Below, in pieces: positions 8,378-17,162 of a DNA stretch of 64,000 nt. The position numbers were made by a program, and so were the translations under genes. The notes under the pieces are model-generated. The model saw only the letters and a program-made list of their open reading frames with translations, did no database searches and was not told where the DNA came from. The DNA comes from Bilophila wadsworthia ATCC 49260 (lineage in GTDB: Bacteria; Desulfobacterota; Desulfovibrionia; Desulfovibrionales; Desulfovibrionaceae): positions 62,001-126,000 of the forward strand of contig NZ_JNJP01000005.1 of the NCBI RefSeq assembly GCF_000701705.1. The letters are read 5' to 3'. Within the stretch, counting starts at the first letter, position 1. Every line of letters starts with the position of its first letter.

Positions 8378-9082
8378 CTAAGCCACAGGTCGGCGCAGTT
8401 TCGCAAAAAGCTGGCGGCGCGTCATCGGGTTGGCGTCGTTCTGAGCGAATACGGCGAACTTGTGGTACAGATTGGGATCTTCCGCGTACAAGTATATCAC
8501 GTGTACGATGCCGTTGTCACCCAATACGGCATTGGGAAAACGTTCTTTAACTTCCGCAAGCCGCTGCTCGGCGAGGTTTTCCATATCTTCCCGTTCGCCG
8601 AAATTCATGCACCCGGTGGGACAGGACAGGACGCACGCGGGGAGCACACCCTGATGCACCCGGTCGTTGCAGAAGTCGCACTTGTGGATCTGCTTTGTTT
8701 GCGGGTCAACACGCGGGATATCATAGGGGCAGGCTTCGCGCACGGCCTGGCCGTCAAGCTGGGCGGTCAGGGGCGTGAACAGTACCGCGCCCGTCTTTTC
8801 GTCCTGCACGATGGCGCCGTCGATGGTCGAAGCGGTCCTGCACGGGGCCAGTTCGCAATGGCGGCATTGTTCAGGGAAGAACAACATCCTGAAGTCCTTT
8901 CCCTTGCCCACTTCGCGCATGTGCACGGTTTTGTAGGTCACGCTGGACAGGTCCGGCGGGTTCGTGTGTCCGCCGCGGTTCGTCGTTTCCTCGGCGGGCA
9001 GGTTCTTCCACTGCTTGCACGCGATTTGGCAGCCTCGGCAGCCCGTGCAGCGCGTCAGGTCGACAAAAAAGGCTTTCGCCAT
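8378..9082 (-). CDS. fdhB: Formate dehydrogenase iron-sulfur (beta) subunit
   Basis: 234 residues. Four cysteine clusters for [4Fe-4S] centres are visible: C12TGCRGCQIAC near the N terminus, CRHCELAPC, CDFCNDR...CVLSCPTGC, and the CPYD pairing in between. This is the ferredoxin-like subunit that takes electrons from the molybdenum or tungsten subunit. There is no signal peptide; it is expected to be co-exported with FdhA through that protein's Tat signal. Start ATG 9082 has AAAGGAG upstream. It lies between fdhA (441 bases upstream, with repeats in the gap) and the cytochrome gene (24 bases downstream). There is no C-terminal membrane anchor, so the complex is probably soluble and periplasmic. 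Confidence 0.92.
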   Translation of the reverse strand: MAKAFFVDLTRCTGCRGCQIACKQWKNLPAEETTNRGGHTNPPDLSSVTYKTVHMREVGKGKDFRMLFFPEQCRHCELAPCRTASTIDGAIVQDEKTGAVLFTPLTAQLDGQAVREACPYDIPRVDPQTKQIHKCDFCNDRVHQGVLPACVLSCPTGCMNFGEREDMENLAEQRLAEVKERFPNAVLGDNGIVHVIYLYAEDPNLYHKFAVFAQNDANPMTRRQLFAKLRRPVA

Positions 9083-9124
9083 GATGGACTCCTTTATCGG
9101 GGTGGAGGGGAGGGAGCGGTGAAC

Positions 9125-9209
9125 TTGGAGGGGGGAAGGGGACCCCTATCTGAAGAAGGGTTCCCCTTCCCCCCTCCAAACCTCCCCTTTTCCCTAGACT
9201 TTTATAAAC
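9125..9209 (+). repeat. Polypurine hairpin repeat, copy B (between fdhA and fdhB)
   Basis: Left arm 9125-9147 and right arm 9157-9179 pair over 23 positions with one mismatch. The stem is followed by ACCTCCCC, then CCCTAGACTTTTATAAAC. Arms and tail match copy A closely. Unlike the other copies its tail points against the surrounding operon. Bases 9210-9439 of this gap show no gene. Confidence 0.8.
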
Positions 9210-9439
9210 GGGACGGGCGGCGTTTGGGACGGCCCGGCCGGTTTCCCTTGGCGGAAGTTTCCCGGAACGGCTGTTTTCTTGTTACGTGCTGGAAGGGCCG
9301 TTGCAAAGGATAATGGCTTTTCCGCCCGGCAAAATTTTCGCCACGAACATTTTTTCGGTTGCCCGGAGGGAGATTTACTAGGGAACCTTTGCCTTTCAGC
9401 CGTCCGGTCAACGGAACTCCCGTCGCGCCACCTCCCCTC

Positions 9440-9502
9440 CAGTCAAAGTTTTTGCGGGTGGGGGGCCGGGGAGGGCGCTTTTAAAAAAACGCCCTCCCCC
9501 GG
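9440..9502 (-). repeat. Polypurine hairpin repeat, copy C, directly after fdhA
   Basis: On the minus strand GGGGAGGGCG pairs with CGCCCTCCCC around a T/A-rich loop (9466-9502). It is followed by GGCCCCCCACCCGC and AAAAACTTTG. It starts 22 bases after the fdhA stop and could reduce transcription into fdhB, setting subunit ratios. Confidence 0.6.
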
Positions 9503-9523
9503 TCTCGTAACCCATCTCAGTAA

Positions 9524-12500
9524 CTACTCCGGCAAATCCTGATCAGGCATCTTTTCGATGTTGACCATGAAGGCCTTGGATTCCGGTATGGCGGAGTTGG
9601 GGTCGCCCACGGCGGCGGTGAGAAGGTTTGCGCTGTCGCCGCCGCGCTTGGGCACCAGCCAGCCGAAGTGCCAGGGAAGGCCGATCATGTGCACGGTTTT
9701 GCCGTTGGCGTTCATGGGCTGGAAGCGGTTGGTCACGATGGCCTTGGCAAGCAGGTTGCCGCGGGCGCTGCTGACGCGCACCACGTCGCCGTTGCCGATG
9801 CCGCGTTCCTTGGCAAGCTCCGGATCAAGCTCCGCGAAGACCTGCGGCTCGGCTTCCACCAGCCACGAGCAGCGGCGGGTCATGAGGCCCGTCTGCCAGT
9901 GCTCGGTGACGCGGTAGGTCGTGCCGATGAACGGGAAGCGCTCGTCCGCCACGGCCAGCACTTCGCCGATGGCCTTGAACGCCACGGGGTTGCTGCGCTG
10001 CGCGGAGAAGACGTGCTTCTCGAAGGGCGATTCCATCGGTTCGTAGAACTCGGGGAGCGGCCCGTCTTCGCGGCCTGGCCCGAAGAGCGCGCCCTGGCCG
10101 TCCTTCTGCATGATGAAGGGGTATTTGGTGCCGGGGTCGCCGCCGCCGTCCACCACGTCGCCGACCCACTTGCCGTCGCGCCACTGGATGACCGGCTTGT
10201 CCGGGTTCCACGGGCGGCCCTGCTTGTCCACGGAGGCACGGTTGTAGATGATGCGGCGGTTCATGGGCCATGCGTAGGACCAGTTCGGGAACAGGCCGAT
10301 CTTTTCCTGTTCCGGCGTCTGCGTCTTGTCGCGGCGGGCCATCATGTTGCCCTCGTCCGTCCACGAGCCCGCGTGCAGCCAGTTGCCGCTGGCGGTGGAG
10401 CCGTCGGCCTGCAGCATGGCGAAGGCGGGGACCTGATGCCCGGCCTTGTACAGCTTGCCGCCGATGGTCACGTCGCGCAGGAAGTAGCCGTTCATGACCT
10501 TGGCGGTGTTGGCGGGCGAGAACTCGTGCCCTTCCATCCACTTGTCGATGCCGAGGCCAAGGATCGGTTCGGGGAAGACGCCGCCTTGCTCCTTATAGAG
10601 CTTGCGGATGGCGAGCATCATTTCGACCATGATGTCGCCGTCGGGCTTGGTTTCGCCGTAACGGTCGGGGCCGGCATAGCGCCACTGCATCCAGCGGCCT
10701 GAGTTGGCTATGGAGCCTTCCTTTTCAATGGACGTGCAGCAGGGCAGGAAGAAGACTTCCGTGGCGATCTGGGTCGGGTCCTTGCCGGGGCCGCGCCAGA
10801 ACGAACCGGTTTCGTTGTCGAACAGGTTGACGTTCACCAGCCACTTGAGCTTTTCCATAGCCCCGCGGCTTTTGTTGGCGTTCGGGCCGGAGCAGGCGGG
10901 GTTCATGCCCCAGGCGAACAGGCCGTCGAGCTTGCCTTCGACCATGCGGTCAAAGATGGACATCCACATGTAGTCGGTCCGCTTCTTGTCGGCGTCGAGG
11001 CGCGGGACGTAGCTGTAGGCCACATCGGGCGTCACGCCGGGATAGAGCGACATGAGGAAGCTCGCCGTGTACTTGGGCCGGTTGCCCCACCAGTTCACGC
11101 TCTTGGGATCGTTGGTCTTGGGCGTGGTGGCGTTGTAATCCGCGAGGGTCGTCAGCGTGGAAGTGGGCACGGGCAGGTAGCCGGGCCAGATGTCCGCAAG
11201 GAGCGCCTGGTCGGTGGAACCCTGCACGTTGGATTCGCCGCGCAGCGCGTTGACGCCGCCGCCCGCCACACCGATGTTGCCGAGCAGAAGCTGGATGATG
11301 GACATGGCGCGGATGTTCTGCACACCCACGCTTTTCTGGGTCCAGCCCATAGCGTACATGATGGTCCCGGCCTTGTCGGGCGCACCGGTGGACGCGAAGG
11401 TTTCATAGACGCGCAGGAGGTCTTCCTTGGGCGTTCCGGTGGTCTCGGACACCTTGTCGAGCGTGTAGCGGTCGTAGTGCTTCTTGAGAAGCTGCAAGAC
11501 GCAACGGGGATGCGTGAGCGTCTCGTCGCGCACGGGAACGCCGTTGGCGTCCATTTCGAACGCCCACGTTTTCTTATCGTAGCTCTTCTTGTCGGCGTTG
11601 AAGCCGGAGAAGAGGCCGTCGCTGAACCCGAAACGCTCGCCGACGACCGTGGGGCCGTTGGTGCTGTCGATGACGTACTGCTTGAAATATTTGTCGTTGT
11701 TCAGGATATAGTTGATCATCCCGCCGAGGAAGGCGATGTCCGTGCCCACGCGAAGCTGGACATAGAAGTCGGCCTTGCTCGAAGAGTGGGTGAAGCGCGG
11801 GTCGACGCTGACGACCTTCGCGCCCTTATCCTGAGCCTTGAGCACCCATTTGAAGGAAATGGGATGGTTTTCGGCAGGGTTGCTGCCCATGATGAGGATA
11901 CAATCACTGTTTGCCAAATCGTTCCAGTGATTCGTCATTGCACCGCGTCCGAACGACTCTGCCAGAGCCGTAACAGTGGCGCTGTGTCAGAGACGCGCCT
12001 GGTGTTCGATATACACCAGGCCGAGGCTGCGGAGGATGGACTGATAGGCCCAGCACTCCTCGTTGTCCATTGCGGCGGAACCGAACGAAGCCATGGCTTC
12101 GGTGCGGTTGACGAGCTGGCCCTTGTCGTTCTTTTCCGTGAACGACTTGTCGCGGCTTTCCTTCACGCGCTTGGCGATTTCTTCCATCGCCCATTCCCAT
12201 TCCACTTCTTTCCATTCGGTGGCGTGGGGGGCGCGGTAAAGCGGCTTCTTGGGGCGCTGATCGTTGACGGTAAGCTGCCACGTGGACGCGCCCTTGGGAC
12301 AGAGGGAGCCCTCGTTGATCGGGTGATCCGGATCGCCTTCGACGTTGATGGCGCGGCCCTTGCCGAGCGGGTTGTCAGATGTGCTGGTGCTGACGATGAG
12401 CCCGCAGCCCACGGCACAGTAACAGCAGATGGATGTGGTCTGTTTCGTCCACTTGAGTTTGAATTCCTTGGCCTGCGCGAAAGCGGGGCGCAAGTTGAAT

Positions 12501-12574
12501 CCGAGCCCGGAAACGGCGCCCGCCAGCGCGGCCCCAAGACCGAACTTCAGAAAGCCTCGGCGTGATACGCTCAT
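9524..12574 (-). CDS. fdhA: Formate dehydrogenase catalytic subunit, selenocysteine-containing (TGA at 11987-11989 read through)
   Basis: One 1016-residue protein once the in-frame TGA at 11987-11989 is read as Sec196. The context QARL-U-HSATVTAL...FGRGAMTNHW matches the selenocysteine site of FdnG/FdhA enzymes. The Tat signal has the twin-arginine motif SRRGFLK (residues 4-10) and a hydrophobic stretch to about residue 34. A [4Fe-4S] site is formed by C50, C53, C57 and C92, followed by molybdopterin oxidoreductase domains and a C-terminal dinucleotide-binding domain with GNGDVVRVSSARGNLLAKAI. It oxidises formate to CO2 in the periplasm, feeding FdhB and the cytochrome. Start ATG 12574 follows GGGAGG. 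The operon runs fdhA-fdhB-cytochrome, with fdhE and mobA nearby. Metal choice (Mo or W) cannot be read from the sequence. Confidence 0.95.
11953..11989 (-). promoter_or_regulatory. UGA selenocysteine codon with candidate bacterial SECIS hairpin
   Basis: Seventeen to twenty-five bases after the UGA (11989-11987) the minus-strand RNA can fold ACGGCUCU-GGC-AGAGUCGU (11971-11953), an eight-base-pair stem with one G-U pair and a G-containing apical loop. Distance and loop G fit SelB-binding SECIS elements of formate dehydrogenase genes. The fold was made by eye. Confidence 0.65.
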
Positions 12575-12626
12575 GGTGATCCTCCCGATATTGGGCGGAA
12601 ACGGTGGTTCCGCCGCAGGAATGCCG

Positions 12627-12650
12627 ATATATGCTCATGTAAGCATATAT
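12627..12650. promoter_or_regulatory. Palindromic operator candidate upstream of fdhA
   Basis: ATATATGCT (12627-12635) and AGCATATAT (12642-12650) are perfect inverted arms with a six-base spacer, 53 bases upstream of the fdhA start. The arm-spacer-arm layout is like ModE-type or other dimeric repressor sites, but the half-site is not the classical ModE one. The binding protein is unknown. Confidence 0.5.
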
Positions 12651-13161
12651 AGTTTAAATCATTGCATGATCTGGTTACAGATACCCTACTGCTAGTCCAG
12701 CATAGGCCTTGTGTCAATCCTGTTTCGGAGAAAAAGGGGCTTGTGGAAATATTCCTTTGTAAAACGGAAAATAAGGGGAAGAAAAAGGCGGTCTTCCCGT
12801 AAAGCGAGGAGAGGCGTCTCGGCGAAATGTAATGGGTTCCCTACAGTGAAACGCCCAAGGAGTATGGCCGGAATGGTACGGGCAACATGGATGGCGGACA
12901 GGCAAAGCCCAGGCCTTCTCGGTTGCGTAGGGGGGAGTGAATGGCATAGACATGATGGCCAAATCATGGGATGCCTCGCGTCTGAAGGCAAGGTTTCCCG
13001 CCCGGAAGAAAGGCGCTGGAAAGGCTCTGATGGGTCGGCGGGTTTCCGCTGTACGGGCCGGTGTCCGGGAGCCGGTTGCCGAGGTCTGGTGAAAACGGCC
13101 CCATATGGCTGGGTCGTGTGCTTGAAGAACATCCCGCCGATGGGGAAAGGAAGGCTGAAGG
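12651..13161. other. Gene-free region between fdhA and thiM
   Basis: About 510 bases with no believable gene; open frames here have low-complexity, Arg/Pro-rich translations on both strands. It should contain the thiM promoter. I looked for a TPP riboswitch (CTGAGA box and the ACCCTTTGAACCTGAT-like box) before thiM and did not find one. Confidence 0.5.
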
Positions 13162-13998
13162 ATGAACCCATTTGAAAATATACTGAGCGCCGTACGGCAA
13201 AAAAGGCCGCTGGTGCATTTTATTACCAATTATGTCACCGTCAATGATTGTGCCAACATGACGCTGGCTTTGGGCGGTTCGCCCATCATGGCCGATGATT
13301 TGCGTGAAGTGGAGCAGATCGTCGGGCATTGCTCCGCGCTGGTGCTGAACATAGGCACGCTCAGCGAGCGGACGGTACAATCCATGCTGGCGGCAGGGAA
13401 GGAGGCCAACAGGCTGGGCCGCCCCGTGGTATTCGATCCCGTGGGCGTGGGGGCTTCCCGTTTTCGCAATGAAACAGCAGCGATGTTGCTCCGGGAAGTC
13501 CGTTTTGACGTCATTAAGGGCAATATTTCGGAAATCGCGTATCTGGCGGAAGGGATCGGCACAACCAAGGGGGTGGACGCGAACCTTGACGCCCTGAGTA
13601 CGGAAGGCAATCTGCGCTGGCATACGGATCTTGCCCGGAAGGTCAGTACCCAGACTGGCGCGGCCATCGTGATCAGCGGTCCTATCGATATTGTCGCGGA
13701 CAGCCATGAAGCATGGGCCATCCGTAACGGGCACCCCATGATGGCCAACATCACGGGGACGGGCTGCATGTCGGCGGGGGTCATCGGCTGCTGCGTGGGA
13801 GCCGACCCGCAGGCGCTTTTGCCGTCCTGCGTCTGCGCCATGTCGGCCATGGGGATTTGCGGGGAGCTGGCGTATGAGAAACTGCTGTCCGTGGACGGAG
13901 GTTCGGGGACGTACCGTGTCCTTCTGATGGACGCCATGAGCAAGCTGGACGGGGCGACGCTGACCCGCAGGAGCAAGGCGGAACGGTTGCGGATCTGA
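13162..13998 (+). CDS. thiM: Hydroxyethylthiazole kinase
   Basis: 278 residues, close to the usual 262-270 of ThiM. Diagnostic stretches are VHFITNYVTVNDCANMTLALG near the N terminus, SPIMADDLREVEQI, VVFDPVGVGASRFR, the ribokinase-like KGNISEIAYLAEG, and NITGTGCMSAGVIG carrying the catalytic-region cysteine. It phosphorylates 4-methyl-5-hydroxyethylthiazole for thiamine salvage. Start ATG 13162 follows AAGGAAGGCTGAAGG. It stands alone: no thiD or thiE follows, and no TPP riboswitch was found in front. Thiamine pyrophosphate is the cofactor of the 2-oxoacid:ferredoxin oxidoreductase encoded further right, but a link is only conjecture. Confidence 0.92.
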   Translation: MNPFENILSAVRQKRPLVHFITNYVTVNDCANMTLALGGSPIMADDLREVEQIVGHCSALVLNIGTLSERTVQSMLAAGKEANRLGRPVVFDPVGVGASRFRNETAAMLLREVRFDVIKGNISEIAYLAEGIGTTKGVDANLDALSTEGNLRWHTDLARKVSTQTGAAIVISGPIDIVADSHEAWAIRNGHPMMANITGTGCMSAGVIGCCVGADPQALLPSCVCAMSAMGICGELAYEKLLSVDGGSGTYRVLLMDAMSKLDGATLTRRSKAERLRI

Positions 13999-14482
13999 GG
14001 CTGCGCAGAGCAGGGAGGCCCGCTTTGTATCCCGTGGGGAAGCGCAGAGGAAAATGTGCAGCCTCCATGCGGCGGTATCCTTCGGGCTGGATCGGTTTTT
14101 GCCGTCTGCGCGGCTTCTTATTCCGAATCGGCGATGGGATCGCCCCGCAACTCCTTTTGGGGTGAAAAGGCTTTTTCTTCAAGGAACACTTGAACTATTA
14201 GGGAAGGATTGAGCCCTCCGCCGCAGGGAAGGGGGCTTTTTCAGACGCGGGTGAGAAAGAGTTTTTCGCGTGTGCCTGTATATGGCCCATGGTTGGGCGA
14301 TCCGGGGAAGTTTTGACGAGGCGATCCCGGCGCTTGGATAAAGGAGGGTGCCAAAACGCCTTGCGCTGACACCGTTGGGCCGTTATGGATGAAGTTGATC
14401 AGCGGCGTGTGCCTCTCTTGGGCCTCGCTTTTTAGTATGCATTTTTGAGGTGCCGGCCCAGCGCCCGTGCACGGGAGGATAG
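13999..14482. other. Gene-free region between thiM and fdhE
   Basis: No convincing gene. Near 14210-14243 an imperfect GC hairpin (AGCCCTCC...GGGGGCT) is followed by TTTTT and may end thiM transcription. The remaining 240 bases probably hold the fdhE promoter. Confidence 0.45.
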
Positions 14483-15394
14483 ATGGAAGCGTCGAAGAAC
14501 GACAGATTGGTGAAGAAGTTTGCCGCACTTGAGGATAAGACGTGGTTTCCGCAGGAATTTTTGGAACTCGTAAAGGACGTATGCCGCCTGCAAGGTGAGG
14601 TGAGGGCTTCGTTGGCGGTTTCCGTCGATCCGGCTTTGGTCTGCGGCGATATGGAGCATCGGCAGGGGGCGCCGCTGCTGGCCAGGGAGCAATTCCCCGT
14701 CGATGCGGAGGGGGCCGAGAAGCTTTTCCGCTCTATCTTGGAAGTGGCGGAATCCCTGCCGCAGCTCCGCACGACTGCGCAGCTTGTCCGGGATAAGCTG
14801 ATCCGGGGCGACATCCGGCCCGAAGAACTGTTCCGCGCCTACATGCTGGAAAACGCCGAACCCTTTGAGGCATGGGCCAAGGAAGCGCCCGACGCGCCCA
14901 ATTTGCTGCCGTTCCTTGTGTACAACAGCATGGAGCCATGGCTCGAAGCCGCGGGCGAGGCGCTTTCCTCCGCCTATCCGCAGAACGACGTTTGGCAGCA
15001 CGGGCACTGTCCGGTATGCGGGAGCCCGGCTTTCATCGGGCATCTGAGCGGCCCTGAGCCGTCGCGCAACGAGGGCCGGGACATCAACAAGGGCGGAAAG
15101 CGGATGCATACGTGTTCGTACTGCCGGACGACGTTCCGGGCCAAGCGCATCCAGTGCCCGTTCTGTCTTGAGGAAGATGCCAAGAAACTGGACTATTTCA
15201 CGACGGAAAACGAACCGGGGTACCAGGTTCATGTCTGCCGCTCGTGCAAGAGCTATATCAAGATAGCCGACTTCCGCGAATTCTTCGGCCGAGAGAGCAT
15301 CCCCGCGCTGGATGATCTCGAATCCCTCCCCCTCGACATCGCCGCCCAGAACGAAGACTTCCACCGGGTCGCGCCTTCGGAGTGGGGGCTATAA
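14483..15394 (+). CDS. fdhE: Formate dehydrogenase accessory protein FdhE
   Basis: 303 residues, matching FdhE of enteric bacteria in length. The N-terminal half is helical and acidic; the C-terminal half carries the rubredoxin-like cysteine pairs CPVCGSP, CSYCRTTFRAKRIQCPFC and CRSCKSY that bind iron. FdhE is a cytoplasmic factor needed for active respiratory formate dehydrogenase, interacting with the catalytic subunit before Tat export. Start ATG 14483 follows GGGAGGATAG. It is on the opposite strand from fdhAB, 1.9 kb from fdhA, with thiM in between, and ends at a strong terminator, so it is a single-gene unit. Confidence 0.93.
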   Translation: MEASKNDRLVKKFAALEDKTWFPQEFLELVKDVCRLQGEVRASLAVSVDPALVCGDMEHRQGAPLLAREQFPVDAEGAEKLFRSILEVAESLPQLRTTAQLVRDKLIRGDIRPEELFRAYMLENAEPFEAWAKEAPDAPNLLPFLVYNSMEPWLEAAGEALSSAYPQNDVWQHGHCPVCGSPAFIGHLSGPEPSRNEGRDINKGGKRMHTCSYCRTTFRAKRIQCPFCLEEDAKKLDYFTTENEPGYQVHVCRSCKSYIKIADFREFFGRESIPALDDLESLPLDIAAQNEDFHRVAPSEWGL

Positions 15395-15424
15395 GCACTT
15401 TGCGTTTCGCCTCGTGAAATACGG

Positions 15425-15460
15425 GCCGTCCCATGCCAATAGGCGGGGACGGCTTTTTTT
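15425..15460 (+). terminator. Rho-independent terminator after fdhE
   Basis: GCCGTCCC (15425-15432) pairs with GGGACGGC (15446-15453), followed by seven T. It lies 31 bases after the fdhE stop. Confidence 0.85.
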
Positions 15461-15889
15461 GTTTTAACCGAGTGGCGTATGAAACGGCGCGGGGTGGGCC
15501 CGGCCTCCTTGTCCGGAGGCGGTTTCGCGTAGCTCCGTAACAAGGGCATATCCGTTTCCTGCAGTATTTATTGTAATTATTTACACGAGATAGGCAGTTG
15601 GTGCCGGATGGATATCCGGCACGCCGTTGAGTGTGCAGGGGTAGTTCAAGCTTTTCTTAGGATGAGGCATTGAGAGAGGTACAATCCGCTCTAACGGCGT
15701 TTCAAAGCGAATCCGTTTTGACGTTCTATCTTGTGAAAAAAAGAAACTGAGTGTGCTGAAGCGGCGATGTCTTCAGGGTATTCACCAGGATAATGGATGC
15801 CACGGGGTTGAACAGCTTCTTTTTATAGAAAAATGATGTTTAGTTTCAAATGATTATCTATTTTAATGACAATCTGTGTTCTTTTTCAC
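15461..15889. other. Gene-free region upstream of the sulfolactate cluster
   Basis: About 430 bases without a gene. It includes a perfect nine-base-pair hairpin GTGCCGGAT-GGAT-ATCCGGCAC (15601-15622) of unknown role. The last 150 bases are AT-rich and lead into the promoter at 15890. Confidence 0.5.
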
Positions 15890-15918
15890 TTGACAATCTT
15901 ATATAAGACATCTTACAA
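15890..15918 (+). promoter_or_regulatory. Promoter with embedded GntR operator, TTT transporter operon
   Basis: TTGACA (15890-15895) and TTACAA (15913-15918) are spaced by 17 bases. The spacer contains the perfect palindrome TCTTATATAAGA (15897-15908). The same arrangement recurs before suyA (19271-19299), and a variant lies upstream of the GntR gene. Binding there would block RNA polymerase directly. Confidence 0.75.
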
Positions 15919-16148
15919 AAGATTCACAGTGAGAGGGACAATACGCGCCGAACCGGAGCATCTCGGCCTTGAAGGAGGCGGAACGTCCGGATTCGGAAGG
16001 AACCACCCGCGAATCTACGGGAAATCATGTTTTCCCGTGAATGGCGTTCTTGAAACTGATACCGCTTCAAGGATGGCCCGCTCAGGGGACGGCGCGTTGT
16101 CATACAGCGTCAGGAGTGTTGTATCACCGACAAGTAAGGAGAGCCTCT
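15919..16148 (+). other. Long 5' leader of the TTT receptor gene
   Basis: From the predicted promoter to the receptor start is about 230 bases, against about 37 for suyA. It contains the hairpin ACGGGAAA-TCATGT-TTTCCCGT (16017-16038). The receptor frame is open back to 16041, but that extension would spoil the signal peptide. Confidence 0.45.
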
Positions 16149-17105
16149 ATGAAACTGTTGTCCTGTTTGCGTACGGCGTTGTGTCTGCTGGGGTTGCTGG
16201 CTATGCCCGCAGCGGCGGCCTATCCCGAGAAACCTATTAACATGATCATCGCCTTCACTGCGGGCGGTTCGAGCGACGTGCAGGCTCGGATTATGCAGAA
16301 GTACTGGAATAAGTATGCGCCGCAGCCGTGGGTGTTCGTGTACAAGCCCGGTGCGGGAGGCATCATCGGGTTTACGGAAATAGCCAAGGCCCGCCCGGAC
16401 GGCTACACCATCGGCGGCTTGAACGTCCCCCACATCATCCTCCAGCCGCTGGCGCAGAACGCCCAGTTCACCCCTGACAGCTTCAAGTACATTTGCCAGG
16501 TCGTCAACGATCCCCAGTGCATCGCCGTCCGCAAGGACAGCCCCTACCAGTCGACCAGCGAAATCATCGCCGCAGCTCGTAAAAACCCCGGCAAGATCCG
16601 CGTCGGCCTCGTCGGCCCTCTGTCGGGCCACCACCTGATGTTCCTCGACTACGGCAAAAAGTATCCCGACGCCAAGCTGACCAGCGTATTCTACAAGGGT
16701 GCCGCAGACCAGAACGCGGCGCTGCTCGGCGGGGAAATCGACATGATTTTCGGAAACATCAACGATGTGATGCGTTCCATCGACGAGTTCCGGGTGCTCA
16801 ATGTCGCCGCCGAAAAGCGCAATGGCTTCCTGCCCGACGTCCCGACGCTGCGCGAAGCGGGCATCGACATGGTGTCCGACATCCGCCGCTGTTTTGCCGC
16901 GCCCAAGGGCATCAAGCCCGCCGAGCTCGACGCTTTGCGGGTGCTCTTCAAGAAGATTTGCGAAGATCCTGAGTATCTGGCCGATATGAAGAAGGCCGGG
17001 CAGCCCGCCGAATACATGGACGGCGAAGCTTTTGCGGCCTACATCGCCGGGCAGCAGGCTCATGCTCAAGAGGCCCTTTCCGCAGCCGGATTGCTCAAGA
17101 AATAG
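16149..17105 (+). CDS. TTT-family solute receptor (TctC-like), probable sulfolactate binder
   Basis: 318 residues: a signal peptide (MKLLSCLRTALCLLGLLAMPAAA), then YPEKPINMIIAFTAGGSSDV, the standard TctC/Bug opening, and the conserved KPGAGGIIG and PTLREAGID stretches. It captures the substrate in the periplasm for the membrane protein encoded 57 bases downstream. The start at 16149 follows AAGGAGAGCCTCT. Its neighbours suyAB, slcC and comC and the shared operator make sulfolactate the likely ligand; in Chromohalobacter a TTT system called SlcHFG is the sulfolactate importer, and this would be the SlcH counterpart. Ligand identity is inferred from context, not from binding residues. Confidence 0.85.
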   Translation: MKLLSCLRTALCLLGLLAMPAAAAYPEKPINMIIAFTAGGSSDVQARIMQKYWNKYAPQPWVFVYKPGAGGIIGFTEIAKARPDGYTIGGLNVPHIILQPLAQNAQFTPDSFKYICQVVNDPQCIAVRKDSPYQSTSEIIAAARKNPGKIRVGLVGPLSGHHLMFLDYGKKYPDAKLTSVFYKGAADQNAALLGGEIDMIFGNINDVMRSIDEFRVLNVAAEKRNGFLPDVPTLREAGIDMVSDIRRCFAAPKGIKPAELDALRVLFKKICEDPEYLADMKKAGQPAEYMDGEAFAAYIAGQQAHAQEALSAAGLLKK

Positions 17106-17162
17106 TGTTTCCGCTCCCGTTATGGGAGCGGAGCGCTGCACCGCTTCGAAAGGACGTTTCGC

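Noticed and set aside
11939..11989. fdhA as two broken genes or a pseudogene
   Set aside because: The interruption is a TGA at the exact selenocysteine position of the family, the same frame continues, and fdhE and mobA are present.
12960..13161. TPP riboswitch before thiM
   Set aside because: The conserved CTGAGA and AACCTGAT-like boxes could not be found on the plus strand.
12692..13229. Open frames on both strands before thiM
   Set aside because: Low-complexity translations, no family motif, mutual overlap and no ribosome-binding site; treated as intergenic.
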